DNA of 64,000 bases from Cutibacterium namnetense (GTDB lineage: Bacteria; Actinomycetota; Actinomycetes; Propionibacteriales; Propionibacteriaceae). The notes under the pieces were generated by a model. That model saw only the letters and a program-made list of their open reading frames with translations. It was not told where the DNA came from and searched no databases. Positions 24,810 to 35,336 of this stretch are shown piece by piece. The position numbers and the translations under genes are program-made. The stretch spans positions 530,573 to 594,572 of the forward strand of contig NZ_LWHO01000001.1 in NCBI RefSeq assembly GCF_001642025.1. The letters run 5' to 3'. How positions within the stretch are numbered: position 1 is the stretch's first letter; each line of letters begins with the position of its first letter.

Positions 24810-26447
24810 TTACTTCACCCGGTTAAGGATGGAAACGTTTCGTCCGGTACGTAGCGCGATTTCGGGGTGACTGTCGTTTATTACCTGGAATGAATCTCTC
24901 GTCACTGCCAGGTAAAGCTCATGGACTTTCTCCCCTCGGAGATACCCCTTCATGAAGGGTGAAAAATTCGGGTCCTTGAAGTAAGAGTCAGGAACTTCGA
25001 TGGCTGCGTCGTAATACCGCGGGGTAGTGGTGAGCCCACGTTCGCGATGACTCAGCATTGACCAGGTCGTCTTGAGGCGGCCATCGATCGAATGGAGCTT
25101 CACCGGATATTTTTTCCCACCTACGGTGAGGTCGACCGTTCGGGTCGTCGATTGGTACGCGAAGTCTTTGATGCTGATGTCCGCTTTGCCCTGCAGATTT
25201 CCCGAGTAGTTGACTCCGCTGGCGGATCCGAGACCCACCTTCGACGTATCGCGCTGCGGGTTGTCGAGGGATTTGCCCTTGAGGCTCTGGTCGGTGGGGA
25301 CGAACGTCCACGCTTTCGCGTCGATCATCTTGGACCAGTAGCCAGTATGGCCGTCACGACGTCCCTCGACGCGCAATTCTCGGTTCTGTGATCCGGGAGC
25401 TGTCGACACCACGGTGAGCCTGTCCGTGATCGCGCCAGGGATCTTTGGCTGATGCTTCCAGCCCGCCGGCGGAAGCTTGATGGCAGCGTAACGGGAATTG
25501 GTCTTGCCCTGCAGCCACGTGGAAGGACTGGGAAGACCACTCTGGTCCTGCCAGGTGTAACGGAACTGGGCGGGATCGGTTCCAGCGATGTCGTAGTCCC
25601 ACAGCCTCGTGAACATGTCGCCATGATCGTTAGTGATGAGCGCCACTGACCCTGACGCGGACATTGAATGCACACGGAATCGTGAGTTGTACGGGGTCGA
25701 GGCTTCGAAGGAATAGTCGTTCTGCAACCAGGGATCGTGCTGGTAAATGTGAGCTCCGTCTTTGGAGAGCATCATGATTTCGGTGCACATTGCCAACGAG
25801 ATTGGGTGATCGTGGCCGTCGGCGCCGCGGTAGGTGCGATCGGTCCGGTTGTCGATGAGGGATAGAGCCCATTGGTTCTGGTCATGGTTGTCGAGTTTGA
25901 GGCCGCGACCGAACCAGAATGGGCTGCCCCACGCCCGAAACCAGCCCCAGTCTTTAGGGGAGGAGAGCAGATTGTTAAGGGTGTACACCCAGCCGCTGGA
26001 ATCGACGGCGACCAGCATGGCGTCATTGACGGAGATGGCTGAGATTTGCCCGTCGAGACAGGATGGCGTGTCGATATGACGCCACTGATTCTCAGATTGG
26101 AAACGGCCGTATACCTTGCCGTTTCGTAGCGCGAAATCCATGCGCTGGTTGAAACCCTCGGTGTTGTCACGCATCACGACCTTGTCGGGCAGATCGGAGC
26201 GGCCGGTGGGATCCATTCGTTGCCAACCGTCGGTTCCCCAGTTCGGTGGGATAACTCCGAGGGGGAGTTGTCCTGAGCTACCGGGGCGCCCGAGGAAGGG
26301 CACACACGTCATTGGACCGGTCTGTTGGGTTCGCGCCCCCTGCGATGGTCCAGACGCGCGAGCGGACTGAGCAGGAACCATGGCGTTGATTCCGGAGGTG
26401 GCCATGAGCGCAGCCACCGCAAACGTGAGTAGTTTGTGCGTTTTCAT
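24810..26447 (-). CDS. Secreted protein of unknown function, probable beta-propeller
   Basis: A 545-residue exported protein. The N-terminal signal is MKTHKLLTFAVAALMATSG followed by a small-residue cleavage region ending near ARA-S at about 32. The mature part is rich in Trp, Asp and Gly with repeated blade-like segments (for example NGKVYGRF, VAVDSSGWVYTL, LSKDGAHIYQ), which suggests a beta-propeller in the first ~330 residues; a C-terminal domain of unknown type follows. There are few cysteines and no lipobox or LPXTG sorting signal, so it should be released. AAGGA lies ten bases before the ATG. It follows the secreted lipase gene by 51 bases on the same strand, so the two are probably co-transcribed. 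Confidence 0.78.
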   Translation of the reverse strand: MKTHKLLTFAVAALMATSGINAMVPAQSARASGPSQGARTQQTGPMTCVPFLGRPGSSGQLPLGVIPPNWGTDGWQRMDPTGRSDLPDKVVMRDNTEGFNQRMDFALRNGKVYGRFQSENQWRHIDTPSCLDGQISAISVNDAMLVAVDSSGWVYTLNNLLSSPKDWGWFRAWGSPFWFGRGLKLDNHDQNQWALSLIDNRTDRTYRGADGHDHPISLAMCTEIMMLSKDGAHIYQHDPWLQNDYSFEASTPYNSRFRVHSMSASGSVALITNDHGDMFTRLWDYDIAGTDPAQFRYTWQDQSGLPSPSTWLQGKTNSRYAAIKLPPAGWKHQPKIPGAITDRLTVVSTAPGSQNRELRVEGRRDGHTGYWSKMIDAKAWTFVPTDQSLKGKSLDNPQRDTSKVGLGSASGVNYSGNLQGKADISIKDFAYQSTTRTVDLTVGGKKYPVKLHSIDGRLKTTWSMLSHRERGLTTTPRYYDAAIEVPDSYFKDPNFSPFMKGYLRGEKVHELYLAVTRDSFQVINDSHPEIALRTGRNVSILNRVK

Positions 26448-26498
26448 GCGAGATTGTGTCCTTGGCGAGTAATGACGTTCTAGGTTGGGTCGTCTTGG

Positions 26499-27533
26499 TC
26501 ATCCGATGAATGGCATCGGCGTGCAGTGGACGGTGTGTGCGTGGGCCGGGTCGAGTTCGTTGTCGACCAGCTGGGGGATGTTCGGGTCGTAGGTGATGTT
26601 TCCGTGGCCGGTCTGGTCGGTGGGACAGACGTCCTGCAGGAGCACGTTCTTGACGCCAGGCTCGTGAAGGTAGGCATTCGTGTATGGCACGACGACATGG
26701 TCATGGGTGCTGGTGATGACGGTGTACTTGACTCCCGGCTGGGTGACGGGAGTGTCGTAGAGGGCCTTGTTGAAGGCTGATCCTTGCAGTTGCTGGGGAG
26801 CCGACAACCCATTGAGCTTCTCCATATCGTTGTCGAAGTGGACACCGAGACGGCTTGTCGTCGAATTCAGGAAGAGGTTGAGACCGTAGGCGGTCGTGCC
26901 GTGGTTGGATGGCACGAGGCCGACGAAGTGGTCCACCTTCTTCGCCCCGTCTCCGAACTTGAGGTATTGATTCGGAAGTGGACCGGCGCCTTGGGACCAT
27001 CCAACCAGGTCAACTTTGGTGGTGTGGGTACGTTCCAGCACCATGTTGACGAAGGCTTGTAGTCCCTTGGCTGATACTCGCATGTCTCCAGTTAGAGAAA
27101 CGGCACTGGTGTGTGGCACTCCGTTGAGGTTAAACGTGTAAGTGCAGTATCCGCGCCGGGTTAATTCTTCCGACATCTTTGACCATGAGGAATAGGCATT
27201 TGTCACTGTTCCTGGGATAAGAACCACTGGGTGCTGACCCGCCTTGGGCTGGCAACGGAAATTGTTAGCGCCAGCGGGCAGCGGGGCCTGGTGTGAAGCG
27301 GAGTATCTGACGGCGCTCCAGTAGTTAGTCTGCACGGGGCCAGCGGCCTCGGAGGGCAGACCCAAGGGACTTCCCGGCATTTGTTGCTCGGTGAGGATCG
27401 CCCGATCTTGCGGTGAGATGGCGGTGTCGTGGGGTGTTGATGCCGCTACCGCGGGTGGGGCCGACATGGCGGCGATGGCGGCGAGCGACACGGCGGCTAC
27501 AGCGAGTTTTATGGGTCGTTTTGAGATGAGCAT
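26499..27533 (-). CDS. Secreted triacylglycerol lipase
   Basis: A 344-residue exported alpha/beta-hydrolase. The signal peptide (KRPIKLAVAAVSLAAIAAM) ends near AVAA-S at about residue 31. HPVVLIPGT near 104 forms the oxyanion region, DLVGWSQGAGPLPNQYLKF near 185 contains the nucleophile elbow G-W-S-Q-G, and the likely acid and histidine are in STHDHVVVPY and TGHGNITYDP near the C-terminus. This is the lipase class 2 pattern, and such enzymes are the host-lipid hydrolases (GehA/GehB) of skin propionibacteria; which one, if either, cannot be told here. AAAGGAG precedes the ATG by nine bases. Confidence 0.9.
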   Translation of the reverse strand: MLISKRPIKLAVAAVSLAAIAAMSAPPAVAASTPHDTAISPQDRAILTEQQMPGSPLGLPSEAAGPVQTNYWSAVRYSASHQAPLPAGANNFRCQPKAGQHPVVLIPGTVTNAYSSWSKMSEELTRRGYCTYTFNLNGVPHTSAVSLTGDMRVSAKGLQAFVNMVLERTHTTKVDLVGWSQGAGPLPNQYLKFGDGAKKVDHFVGLVPSNHGTTAYGLNLFLNSTTSRLGVHFDNDMEKLNGLSAPQQLQGSAFNKALYDTPVTQPGVKYTVITSTHDHVVVPYTNAYLHEPGVKNVLLQDVCPTDQTGHGNITYDPNIPQLVDNELDPAHAHTVHCTPMPFIG

Positions 27534-27883
27534 TGTTGGCGTCTCCTTTGTCGCCTAACAGATACAATATGTGCCACCATTTTGGTGGTGGTTGTGTGAA
27601 CGATTGGCTCTTGGTGAGTTATCGTTCGATGTCAGTAAATCGTGAATACGCGGTGAATCTACGGCGGATGCTGCGATTGGCGACTCATGGTGCCCCCAAG
27701 GTGGCTGTTTTGATCACGGCATCGCCCTTCGACAAGGGTGCTCAGGGCAACGTTGACCGGTGAATGGGAGGCTAGCACGCGAGTGGCTCATCCATGAGAG
27801 TCCGCATGGATGAGCCGTCGAGCCGTGGAGAATGGCCTTGTCGCGTGGCTAAGTTGTGAGGTTGTCCCCGGCTGCGGAGGTTG
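27534..27883. other. Intergenic region with lipase promoter area and a stem-loop
   Basis: The 350 bases between the two minus-strand units hold no convincing gene; a 76-codon plus-strand frame at 27533-27763 lacks a start signal. A CCACCA/TGGTGG palindrome at 27574-27588 lies 41 bases upstream of the lipase start, and TATTGT on the minus strand near 27566-27571 may be its -10 box. The stem-loop at 27785-27816 lies after the PTS gene. Confidence 0.5.
27785..27816 (-). terminator. Stem-loop downstream of the PTS operon
   Basis: GGCTCATCCATG (27785-27796) and CATGGATGAGCC (27805-27816) are exact 12-base complements around an eight-base loop. It lies 68 bases beyond the stop of the PTS EIIC gene on the minus strand, a sensible place for its terminator, although no T-run follows. 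Confidence 0.55.
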
Positions 27884-29476
27884 TTACAGCCCTAACTCAT
27901 CTCGAGATGGCGGCTTCGGTGCCCCCTCAGGAGGGGTGATGCGGTGGTTCACCGTAAATGTCGTTGCCATACGCGCGGTCTCGCCTGGGTCATCGTTCCT
28001 CTCCTCGGCGGTGGCGATGGCCGACACACCGGCCGATGCCGATCCTCGTGCTGGAGCTGGGTCCCAACCGGTGGCGACGGCACGGCGCTGCACCAAGATG
28101 GCGGTACCGAGGATGGTGGCACCGATGAGGGCGAGAATGATGGATCCGGAGGCAGTGCCGGTTCGGGCCCCGTACCCGATGAGTATTCCGAACCATCCGA
28201 AATCGGCATCGCCGAAGGTCGTATTGGCCGAACCGAACGGCCCAAGGACTTTGAGGAGGAAAGCCGGCAGAAAGGTCACGAGTAGACCGTTGACGAAGGC
28301 TCCCGCGACCGCGCCGCGTCGTCCGCCGGTTGCATTGCCGTAGACCCCGGCGGCTCCACCGGTGAAGAAGTGGGGTACGAGCCCGGGAAGAATCAAGGCG
28401 AGTCCCAATGCTGGCCCGAGCACGGTTGCAAGGATCGTTAGCCCGACCAGCCCTCCGATGAACGACGAGATAAATCCGATGAGGACGGCATTCTGGGCGT
28501 AGGGAAAGACGATGGGGCAGTCGAGTGCTGGGATAGCGCCGGGGACCACCTTGCTGGCGATCCCCTGGAAGGCAGGGATGAGCTCACCGAGGATGGTGCG
28601 GACGCCAAAGAGGATGACGGCCACCGCGATGCCGAACTCGAGACCTTGAGTGACTGACGCCATGATGTAGTTCCCAGTGCCGGTCGCTGGCTTCGGGAAC
28701 GTCTGGAACGCGGCCTGCTTGCCACGGCGAGCCAGGAAAATGATGGCGACGACGACGTACATAAGAACCATCGACAGTGCCGTGGCCACCATGGAATCTC
28801 GAAGGAACCGCAGGCCTTCGGGAACTTTAATGTTCTCGGTTGATCGGCTCTTGCCGTGTGGATCGACCAAGCGTCCGGTGGCAGCAGCCGCAACGTATGC
28901 GGAAGTGCCAAAGTGTCCGATGGCGACGTCCTCCCCTCCGGTGACTTTTCGCGTGAAGGGGTGAGCTAAGGCGGGAAGGCTCACCATGAGCACCCCCAGC
29001 AGTAGTGAGCCGAGCCCGACGACGATGAAGGTCGGCATCGATGCCGATGCCATAACAATGGTGATGAGGGTTGCCATGAACAGCATGTGGTGCCCGGTGA
29101 GGAACACGTAGTGGAGTGGGGTGATGCGGGCCAGCAGCAGTGAGATAAGGAACCCCGCGAGCATGATCCATGCGACTTGGGATCCGAATTGTTGCTGGGC
29201 GATGCCGGCGATTGCTTCATTGGTGGGTACGACGCCCTGGGTCCCCAGCGCTCCCTCGATCATCTTTCCCAGCGGCCCGAGAGAGTTGACGACCAGCCCT
29301 GCCCCAGCTCCGATAAGGAGGAAACCGAGGGTGGCTTTGATAGCAGCGCCGGCGACCTGGCCGACAGATTTGCGCATCGCCGCCAGCCCGACGGCCGTGA
29401 TGATGCCGATGAGGAAGGCGGGCACGCTGAGGATCTCGTTTACGAGGAATTGGACGATGGCCAGGGCGATGTTCAT
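27884..29476 (-). CDS. PTS system EIIC component, ascorbate/galactitol (UlaA/SgaT) family
   Basis: A 530-residue integral membrane permease with about ten to eleven hydrophobic helices. It matches the UlaA/SgaT superfamily: an N-terminal QFLVNEILSVPAFLIGIITA, the TPLHYVFLTGHHMLFMATL loop near 118, and GLVPHFFTGGAAGVYGNATG near 385. The last ~65 residues form a hydrophilic tail beyond the usual ~465-residue family length. It lies 49 bases after the EIIA-EIIB gene. The substrate cannot be read from sequence; L-ascorbate is the classical one, but no ulaD/E/F-type catabolic genes are nearby. Confidence 0.88.
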   Translation of the reverse strand: MNIALAIVQFLVNEILSVPAFLIGIITAVGLAAMRKSVGQVAGAAIKATLGFLLIGAGAGLVVNSLGPLGKMIEGALGTQGVVPTNEAIAGIAQQQFGSQVAWIMLAGFLISLLLARITPLHYVFLTGHHMLFMATLITIVMASASMPTFIVVGLGSLLLGVLMVSLPALAHPFTRKVTGGEDVAIGHFGTSAYVAAAATGRLVDPHGKSRSTENIKVPEGLRFLRDSMVATALSMVLMYVVVAIIFLARRGKQAAFQTFPKPATGTGNYIMASVTQGLEFGIAVAVILFGVRTILGELIPAFQGIASKVVPGAIPALDCPIVFPYAQNAVLIGFISSFIGGLVGLTILATVLGPALGLALILPGLVPHFFTGGAAGVYGNATGGRRGAVAGAFVNGLLVTFLPAFLLKVLGPFGSANTTFGDADFGWFGILIGYGARTGTASGSIILALIGATILGTAILVQRRAVATGWDPAPARGSASAGVSAIATAEERNDDPGETARMATTFTVNHRITPPEGAPKPPSRDELGL

Positions 29477-29525
29477 GGGGTTAGTCTCCGGGGACGAGGT
29501 AGGCGTGGCAGCTGATAGTCAGCGG

Positions 29526-30290
29526 TCAAACGTCGTAGATGTGGCGCAACGCAGCATCGACTTGCGACATCGATGTGAAGTCATCGACGACCTCGACAGG
29601 GATGGGTAGTTCACCGAGGGTTTGGGCAATGGCTTCCGATGTCAGAATGGCGTCTGCTTCGCTGCAGCGCCCTCTCGCCGAGATGGTGTCGGTCGCCTCA
29701 ACTGACAGGTAGGGGGTCCACGCCCAAGCATCAAGGACCTGCTCGGTGGTGTTTTTGAGAAACAGACTGGTGCCTAGCCCGTTGCCGCAGACTGTGAGCA
29801 AGAGATTTTGGGACGTCGAGGTCTCAACTGGATGGCGGCCGGTCTCGTTAGAGAGGATCGACACGACCTGCTGTGGCGTCGTCGCAGTGTCGAGGGCGTT
29901 GCGTCTGTTTGGATCGGCTAGTGCGCTCGCCAACGCGGCCAGAACATTTTGGTGGGCAGAGGCGTCCGTAGCTGCGAGTCCTGCTACCAGAGTCACAGGA
30001 TCGTTCGTCTCATGACCAAATGCCACCGGTTCGTCAAGGCGTATCCATGACATGCCTGTTCGCAGCACCGAGGAGTCCGGTCTGGCATGGGCCAACGCAA
30101 ATCCAGGGGCGACGACGATGTAGGGGCCATTTTTCTCGACATTATCGATCATGGCCTGGGTGTATCTGGGTGTAGCGGTGCCGGTGGACACCAGCAGACG
30201 CCCGACGGCCTGGAGAGCTTCTCGCCAATCGTCGACGTGCTCGTCTAGACGAATGGCCGTTAGGGGCAGGATGTCTGTCAGGTCAATCAC
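29526..30290 (-). CDS. PTS EIIA-EIIB fusion for the UlaA-type permease
   Basis: A 254-residue cytoplasmic phosphotransfer protein. The N-terminal ~150 residues are an EIIA of the mannitol/fructose type, with the phosphorylated histidine in APGFALAHARPD near residue 68. The C-terminal ~90 residues are an EIIB of the UlaB/GatB type, with the phospho-cysteine in LLTVCGNGLGTS near 167. In E. coli the ascorbate PTS keeps A, B and C as separate proteins, so this is a two-domain version. It precedes the EIIC gene and shares its strand. Confidence 0.9.
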   Translation of the reverse strand: MIDLTDILPLTAIRLDEHVDDWREALQAVGRLLVSTGTATPRYTQAMIDNVEKNGPYIVVAPGFALAHARPDSSVLRTGMSWIRLDEPVAFGHETNDPVTLVAGLAATDASAHQNVLAALASALADPNRRNALDTATTPQQVVSILSNETGRHPVETSTSQNLLLTVCGNGLGTSLFLKNTTEQVLDAWAWTPYLSVEATDTISARGRCSEADAILTSEAIAQTLGELPIPVEVVDDFTSMSQVDAALRHIYDV

Positions 30291-30357
30291 CGTGCGGCCT
30301 TTCCATGGCTGTGGGAGCCTCAGCGTACGCCCTCGCGAGGGTACAAGGCCACGGTTC

Positions 30358-30822
30358 TTAGGCCATTACCTGTTCCCATTCGTCGCGGTGGTTCAGCATT
30401 GTGTGGGCGGCTTCTTGGGCGGCTTTGATGGAGTGGTTGGCTCCCCATCCGCACTGGACGTCGTTGGCGGCGGGGGTGGCGTCGAGGTTCAGGATGTCGC
30501 GCAGGGTGGTCTCGACGAGTTCGCATGTGCCTGGGATATCCGGTGTTCCGATCATGATGAGGTAGAACCCGGTCTGGCATCCCATCGGCCCGAAGTCGAT
30601 GACGGACTCGGAATGATTTCGCACGCACTCAGCGAAGGAGTGCTCCAGGGAGTGCACCGCAGGCATCTCTAGATGTTCCTTGTTGGGTTGGCAGAACCTC
30701 ACGTCGTACTTGGTGAGGGTATCGCCAGCGGGGAGGTGCTTGACGTCGGCTACGCGCACAAATGGTGCTGCCACCTTGGTGTGATCCAGATTGAAACTTT
30801 CGACGTTCATTTTGTGTGCCAT
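30358..30822 (-). CDS. luxS: S-ribosylhomocysteine lyase LuxS
   Basis: Cleaves S-ribosylhomocysteine to homocysteine and the autoinducer-2 precursor DPD, recycling the methyl-cycle product of the many SAM methylases in this genome. The 154-residue protein has the metal-binding HSLEH motif near residue 57 and the catalytic region MGCQTGFY near 82. The ATG at 30822 is chosen because the family begins just there and GAGAGGA lies upstream; the longer open frame to 31011 overlaps manA. It is followed by a short GC-rich stem near 30325-30344. Confidence 0.96.
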   Translation of the reverse strand: MAHKMNVESFNLDHTKVAAPFVRVADVKHLPAGDTLTKYDVRFCQPNKEHLEMPAVHSLEHSFAECVRNHSESVIDFGPMGCQTGFYLIMIGTPDIPGTCELVETTLRDILNLDATPAANDVQCGWGANHSIKAAQEAAHTMLNHRDEWEQVMA

Positions 30823-30877
30823 GAATCCATCCTCTCGCATTGGCACGAATCCCACACGGGCAACCAGCCAGCTGCGG

Positions 30878-32059
30878 TTAGAGCCCGGCGGCGGCAATAA
30901 ATCCCTCGCAGTCTCCGTCAACTTGTAGCTGTTCACCCGCTGGAACCCAGATGGCCTGACCGCGCACGATCTCGTCAGTTCCGTGAGAGCTTGAGCAGAC
31001 CGCATAGCCATCTGTAATGAGAAGTATTCGTGCTAGTCCGCTGGCTGGTGCCATGGCGGGATGGGTGGTGTCGAGGTCGAGGTGCCAGAGTCGGAACTGG
31101 TCGTCAGTGCCAGGGAACACTCGCACTCCGGGGTCTACCTCTTGCGCCGCCATGATTCGTGGCTCTTGGGTCTGGAACGAGACGATTTGAATGAGGGAGT
31201 CGACGTCAATGTGCTTATCGGTGAGCCCGCCACGCACGACATTGTTGGAGTCGGCCATGATCTCGACGCCCGTGCCCGACAAGTATGAGTGCATGATTCC
31301 TGGGGGCACAGACAGCGCCTGACCCGGTTTCAGGTGAACTCGATTGAGCATGAGTGCTGCCAGGATTGAGGGATCCCCAGGAAAGTACTCGTCGAGTTCT
31401 ACGGCGGTGCGGGCGAATTCTCCCAGCGGTGTGTCTTCTCCTACATGGTTGACCGCTCCTGACACCACCTCGGTGACGATCTGACGGCGCATATCGTCAC
31501 CGGCAAGACAGTCGAGGAAGGTCTCGGCAAGGGCGGCCGAACCGGAGCGTTCGGTCAGCGATCCCAACACCGGATCAGTCGGGGTGAGGACCTCAAGCCC
31601 ATCGAAGAGTTGGCGGGTCTCGTGCGGATCTCGGAACCCGCACAATCCCTCGAAATCGCTGAGGGCGACGAGAATTTCGGGCTTGGGCCAATCGTCGACG
31701 AAGGTGCGGTGGGGGTCGTTAACGTCAATGCCGTTCTGGTCCTCTCGGACGAATCCAGCCCGCGCCATCGCGGCGTCAGGATGCGCTTGCAGACTTAACG
31801 GGTGGCGGGCTGAAAGGATTTTGAGGAGGAAGGGCAAGCGGGTACCGAAGACGACTCGGCTGCGGTCGCCGAGCTCGTCTGGGTGAGCGTGGATGTAATC
31901 GGTGAGCGGTATGCCATCGAGAGTCGATGATGAGGCCTCGTGGGCCCCAAGCCAGTACTCAGCCCACGGCTGTCCATCGGCGTCTTTTCCGAGGATATCT
32001 GGGATCGCATCATAGGAGCCCCAGGAGTACGTCCGGACCGTTCCGGTCAGGCGTTTCAT
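30878..32059 (-). CDS. manA: Mannose-6-phosphate isomerase, class I
   Basis: Interconverts mannose-6-phosphate and fructose-6-phosphate. The 393-residue length fits type I enzymes. The zinc-site pattern is visible: [12 protein letters not shown] near residue 93 (Gln, His), [19 protein letters not shown] near 130 (Glu), and [20 protein letters not shown] near 260 (His). The small cupin C-terminal part follows. It lies between luxS and the DUF3263 gene on the same strand; 49 bases separate it from the latter. Confidence 0.94.
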   Translation of the reverse strand: MKRLTGTVRTYSWGSYDAIPDILGKDADGQPWAEYWLGAHEASSSTLDGIPLTDYIHAHPDELGDRSRVVFGTRLPFLLKILSARHPLSLQAHPDAAMARAGFVREDQNGIDVNDPHRTFVDDWPKPEILVALSDFEGLCGFRDPHETRQLFDGLEVLTPTDPVLGSLTERSGSAALAETFLDCLAGDDMRRQIVTEVVSGAVNHVGEDTPLGEFARTAVELDEYFPGDPSILAALMLNRVHLKPGQALSVPPGIMHSYLSGTGVEIMADSNNVVRGGLTDKHIDVDSLIQIVSFQTQEPRIMAAQEVDPGVRVFPGTDDQFRLWHLDLDTTHPAMAPASGLARILLITDGYAVCSSSHGTDEIVRGQAIWVPAGEQLQVDGDCEGFIAAAGL

Positions 32060-32107
32060 AATGTGCCTCTCGTTGATGGCGTCGCATCGTTGACGACGCC
32101 GTAGGTG

Positions 32108-32383
32108 TCATCCGAGCAGTTGTGCGCTACGGGAGCGGCGTTGCTGGCTGCGAACCCGCTGGAGTCGCCCCACGACGGAGGGCGCGTACCGGGCGGCCCT
32201 GTTATCGTCGATGAGCTCGTTGAGTCGCAGGTAGTACCGGGGGGACGACAGACCGAGACTGTCGCGAATGACGGTCTCCTTGTCAACTCCCAGATTCCCG
32301 GTTTGCCAGGATTCCTCAAGGTCTAAAATCGCGCGGTCCAAGGCGCACAACTCGGCGGACTCGGGAGTGATGGAATCTGACAC
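32108..32383 (-). CDS. DUF3263 small helix-turn-helix-like protein
   Basis: A 91-residue protein matching the actinobacterial DUF3263 family: an acidic N-terminus, then LDRAILDLEESWQTGNLG and IRDSLGLSSPRYYLRLNELI, which reads like a small HTH fold, and a basic C-terminal tail. The start is GTG at 32383. Function is not established. It is divergent from groEL, with 333 bases between the starts. Confidence 0.8.
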   Translation of the reverse strand: MSDSITPESAELCALDRAILDLEESWQTGNLGVDKETVIRDSLGLSSPRYYLRLNELIDDNRAARYAPSVVGRLQRVRSQQRRSRSAQLLG

Positions 32384-32486
32384 AGTGCCAGTCTAGGGGC
32401 CACCCGGTAGTGGACGGGTAGTGACGCGGTGGGGTCTCCGCCGTTATCGGTGGCAGCACAACTGGTTATTTGTCGCCCACAAACTC

Positions 32487-32513
32487 TTTGCACTCGCTGG
32501 GTGGGAGTGCTAA
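32487..32513. promoter_or_regulatory. CIRCE operator 1 (HrcA binding site)
   Basis: TTTGCACTC, nine-base spacer, GAGTGCTAA. This matches the CIRCE consensus TTAGCACTC-N9-GAGTGCTAA at 16 of 18 arm positions. HrcA binds it to repress chaperonin genes until heat shock. Confidence 0.92.
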
Positions 32514-32521
32514 ACATGTCA

Positions 32522-32548
32522 TTGGCACTCCGGAAGCGAGAGTGCTAC
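32522..32548. promoter_or_regulatory. CIRCE operator 2 (HrcA binding site)
   Basis: TTGGCACTC, nine-base spacer, GAGTGCTAC, lying eight bases after the first copy. It has two departures from the consensus at the outer arms. Tandem spacing of 35 bases between equivalent positions would place two HrcA dimers close together on the DNA. Confidence 0.85.
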
Positions 32549-32599
32549 CGCCCGGATCGGTGTTGCGAGCGCCGGAACGAGTGGTCCTCCCGGTGATGA

Positions 32600-34351
<1,752 letters not shown>

Positions 34352-34367
34352 TCGCTCCCACTCGTTG

Positions 34368-34405
34368 ACGACGGCGGGGCACCCTGCGGGGTGCCCCGCC
34401 GTCGT
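34368..34405 (+). terminator. Strong stem-loop terminator after groEL
   Basis: Seventeen-base perfect arms (34368-34384 and 34389-34405, ACGACGGCGGGGCACCC) close a TGCG loop, starting 16 bases after the groEL stop. The GC-rich stem without a long T-run is typical of terminators in high-GC actinobacteria. Confidence 0.88.
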
Positions 34406-34447
34406 ATGTAGTGAGGTCGTCGGCCCAGCGGCATCGACTACTCTCAG

Positions 34448-35332
34448 ATGGTGCCCCGAATACCCTCTTCACGGCGTCCCGTCGACCGATTCCTCGCCGG
34501 AGCCGGATTATTCCATCCACTGCTGTCACTGTTAGCAGCAATCACCATCCTCGGAGTGGGGCAGGTTGGTGTTGCCTTGGTGCTCACAGCGTTGGTCGGC
34601 GGTCATCCAGACGCTCAGACTTCGACGATCGTGCTGTTGACATCTTTCGCCGGGGTCTGGCTCATGTTGTGGGCCTGGATGCGATTCGTCGACCAGCGAC
34701 CCATGAGCTGTCTTGGCTTACACGGACCGGGCAGTGACGTCTGGATTGGGGTGGCAATCGCGGTCGCAATTCTCGCTATTGACGTTGTGACCATGACGGC
34801 CAGCGGCCAGGTGACGATGTCATGGACCAGACCGAGCGCCATGGCTATGGTGTTCATCATCGCCGCGATCCTGCTGTTTTTGGTACAGGGATGCGCCGAG
34901 GAAGCTGTGCTGCGCGGCTACCTCATGCAGTCGGTGGCAGCGAAGTGGGGGATTCCCGCCGGGCTGGCCATTCAAGCCGTCGTCTTTGCCGCGCTTCATG
35001 GAGCTAACCCAGGCACTACATGGGTGGCCTTGGTCAACGTTGCAGGATTCGGCCTCATGCTGGGGCTGCTGGTGGTTTGGCGAGGCAACCTGCTTGCCGC
35101 GATGGGTTTCCACACAGTCTGGAATTGGTTGCAGGGGATGGTGTTGGGATTCGACGTCTCGGGTCTGGAATTTCACCACAGTGTCATGACGACCGCCAGG
35201 GTGACTGGTTCCCGTTCCTGGCTAACTGGGGGAACCTTTGGAGCGGAGGGATCCGTCATCAGCACGATCGTCCTGGCCATTCTCATTACCGGCCTTCTCG
35301 TGACGATTCGACATGACTGGCGCAACAATTAG
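34448..35332 (+). CDS. CPBP-family intramembrane metalloprotease
   Basis: A 294-residue polytopic membrane protein of the CAAX/ABI (CPBP) family. The catalytic pattern is visible: CAEEAVLRGYLM near residue 150 (Glu-Glu and Arg), FAALHGANPG near 182 (His), and GFHTVWNWLQG near 220 (His/Asn). About seven to eight hydrophobic segments surround these. Substrate unknown; family members process peptides or act in immunity and protein sorting. It is followed four bases later by cutC. Confidence 0.86.
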   Translation: MVPRIPSSRRPVDRFLAGAGLFHPLLSLLAAITILGVGQVGVALVLTALVGGHPDAQTSTIVLLTSFAGVWLMLWAWMRFVDQRPMSCLGLHGPGSDVWIGVAIAVAILAIDVVTMTASGQVTMSWTRPSAMAMVFIIAAILLFLVQGCAEEAVLRGYLMQSVAAKWGIPAGLAIQAVVFAALHGANPGTTWVALVNVAGFGLMLGLLVVWRGNLLAAMGFHTVWNWLQGMVLGFDVSGLEFHHSVMTTARVTGSRSWLTGGTFGAEGSVISTIVLAILITGLLVTIRHDWRNN

Positions 35333-35336
35333 ACCT

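Noticed and set aside
27533-27763. Possible 76-residue plus-strand gene upstream of the lipase
   Set aside because: No ribosome-binding site and composition unlike a protein; it overlaps the expected lipase promoter.
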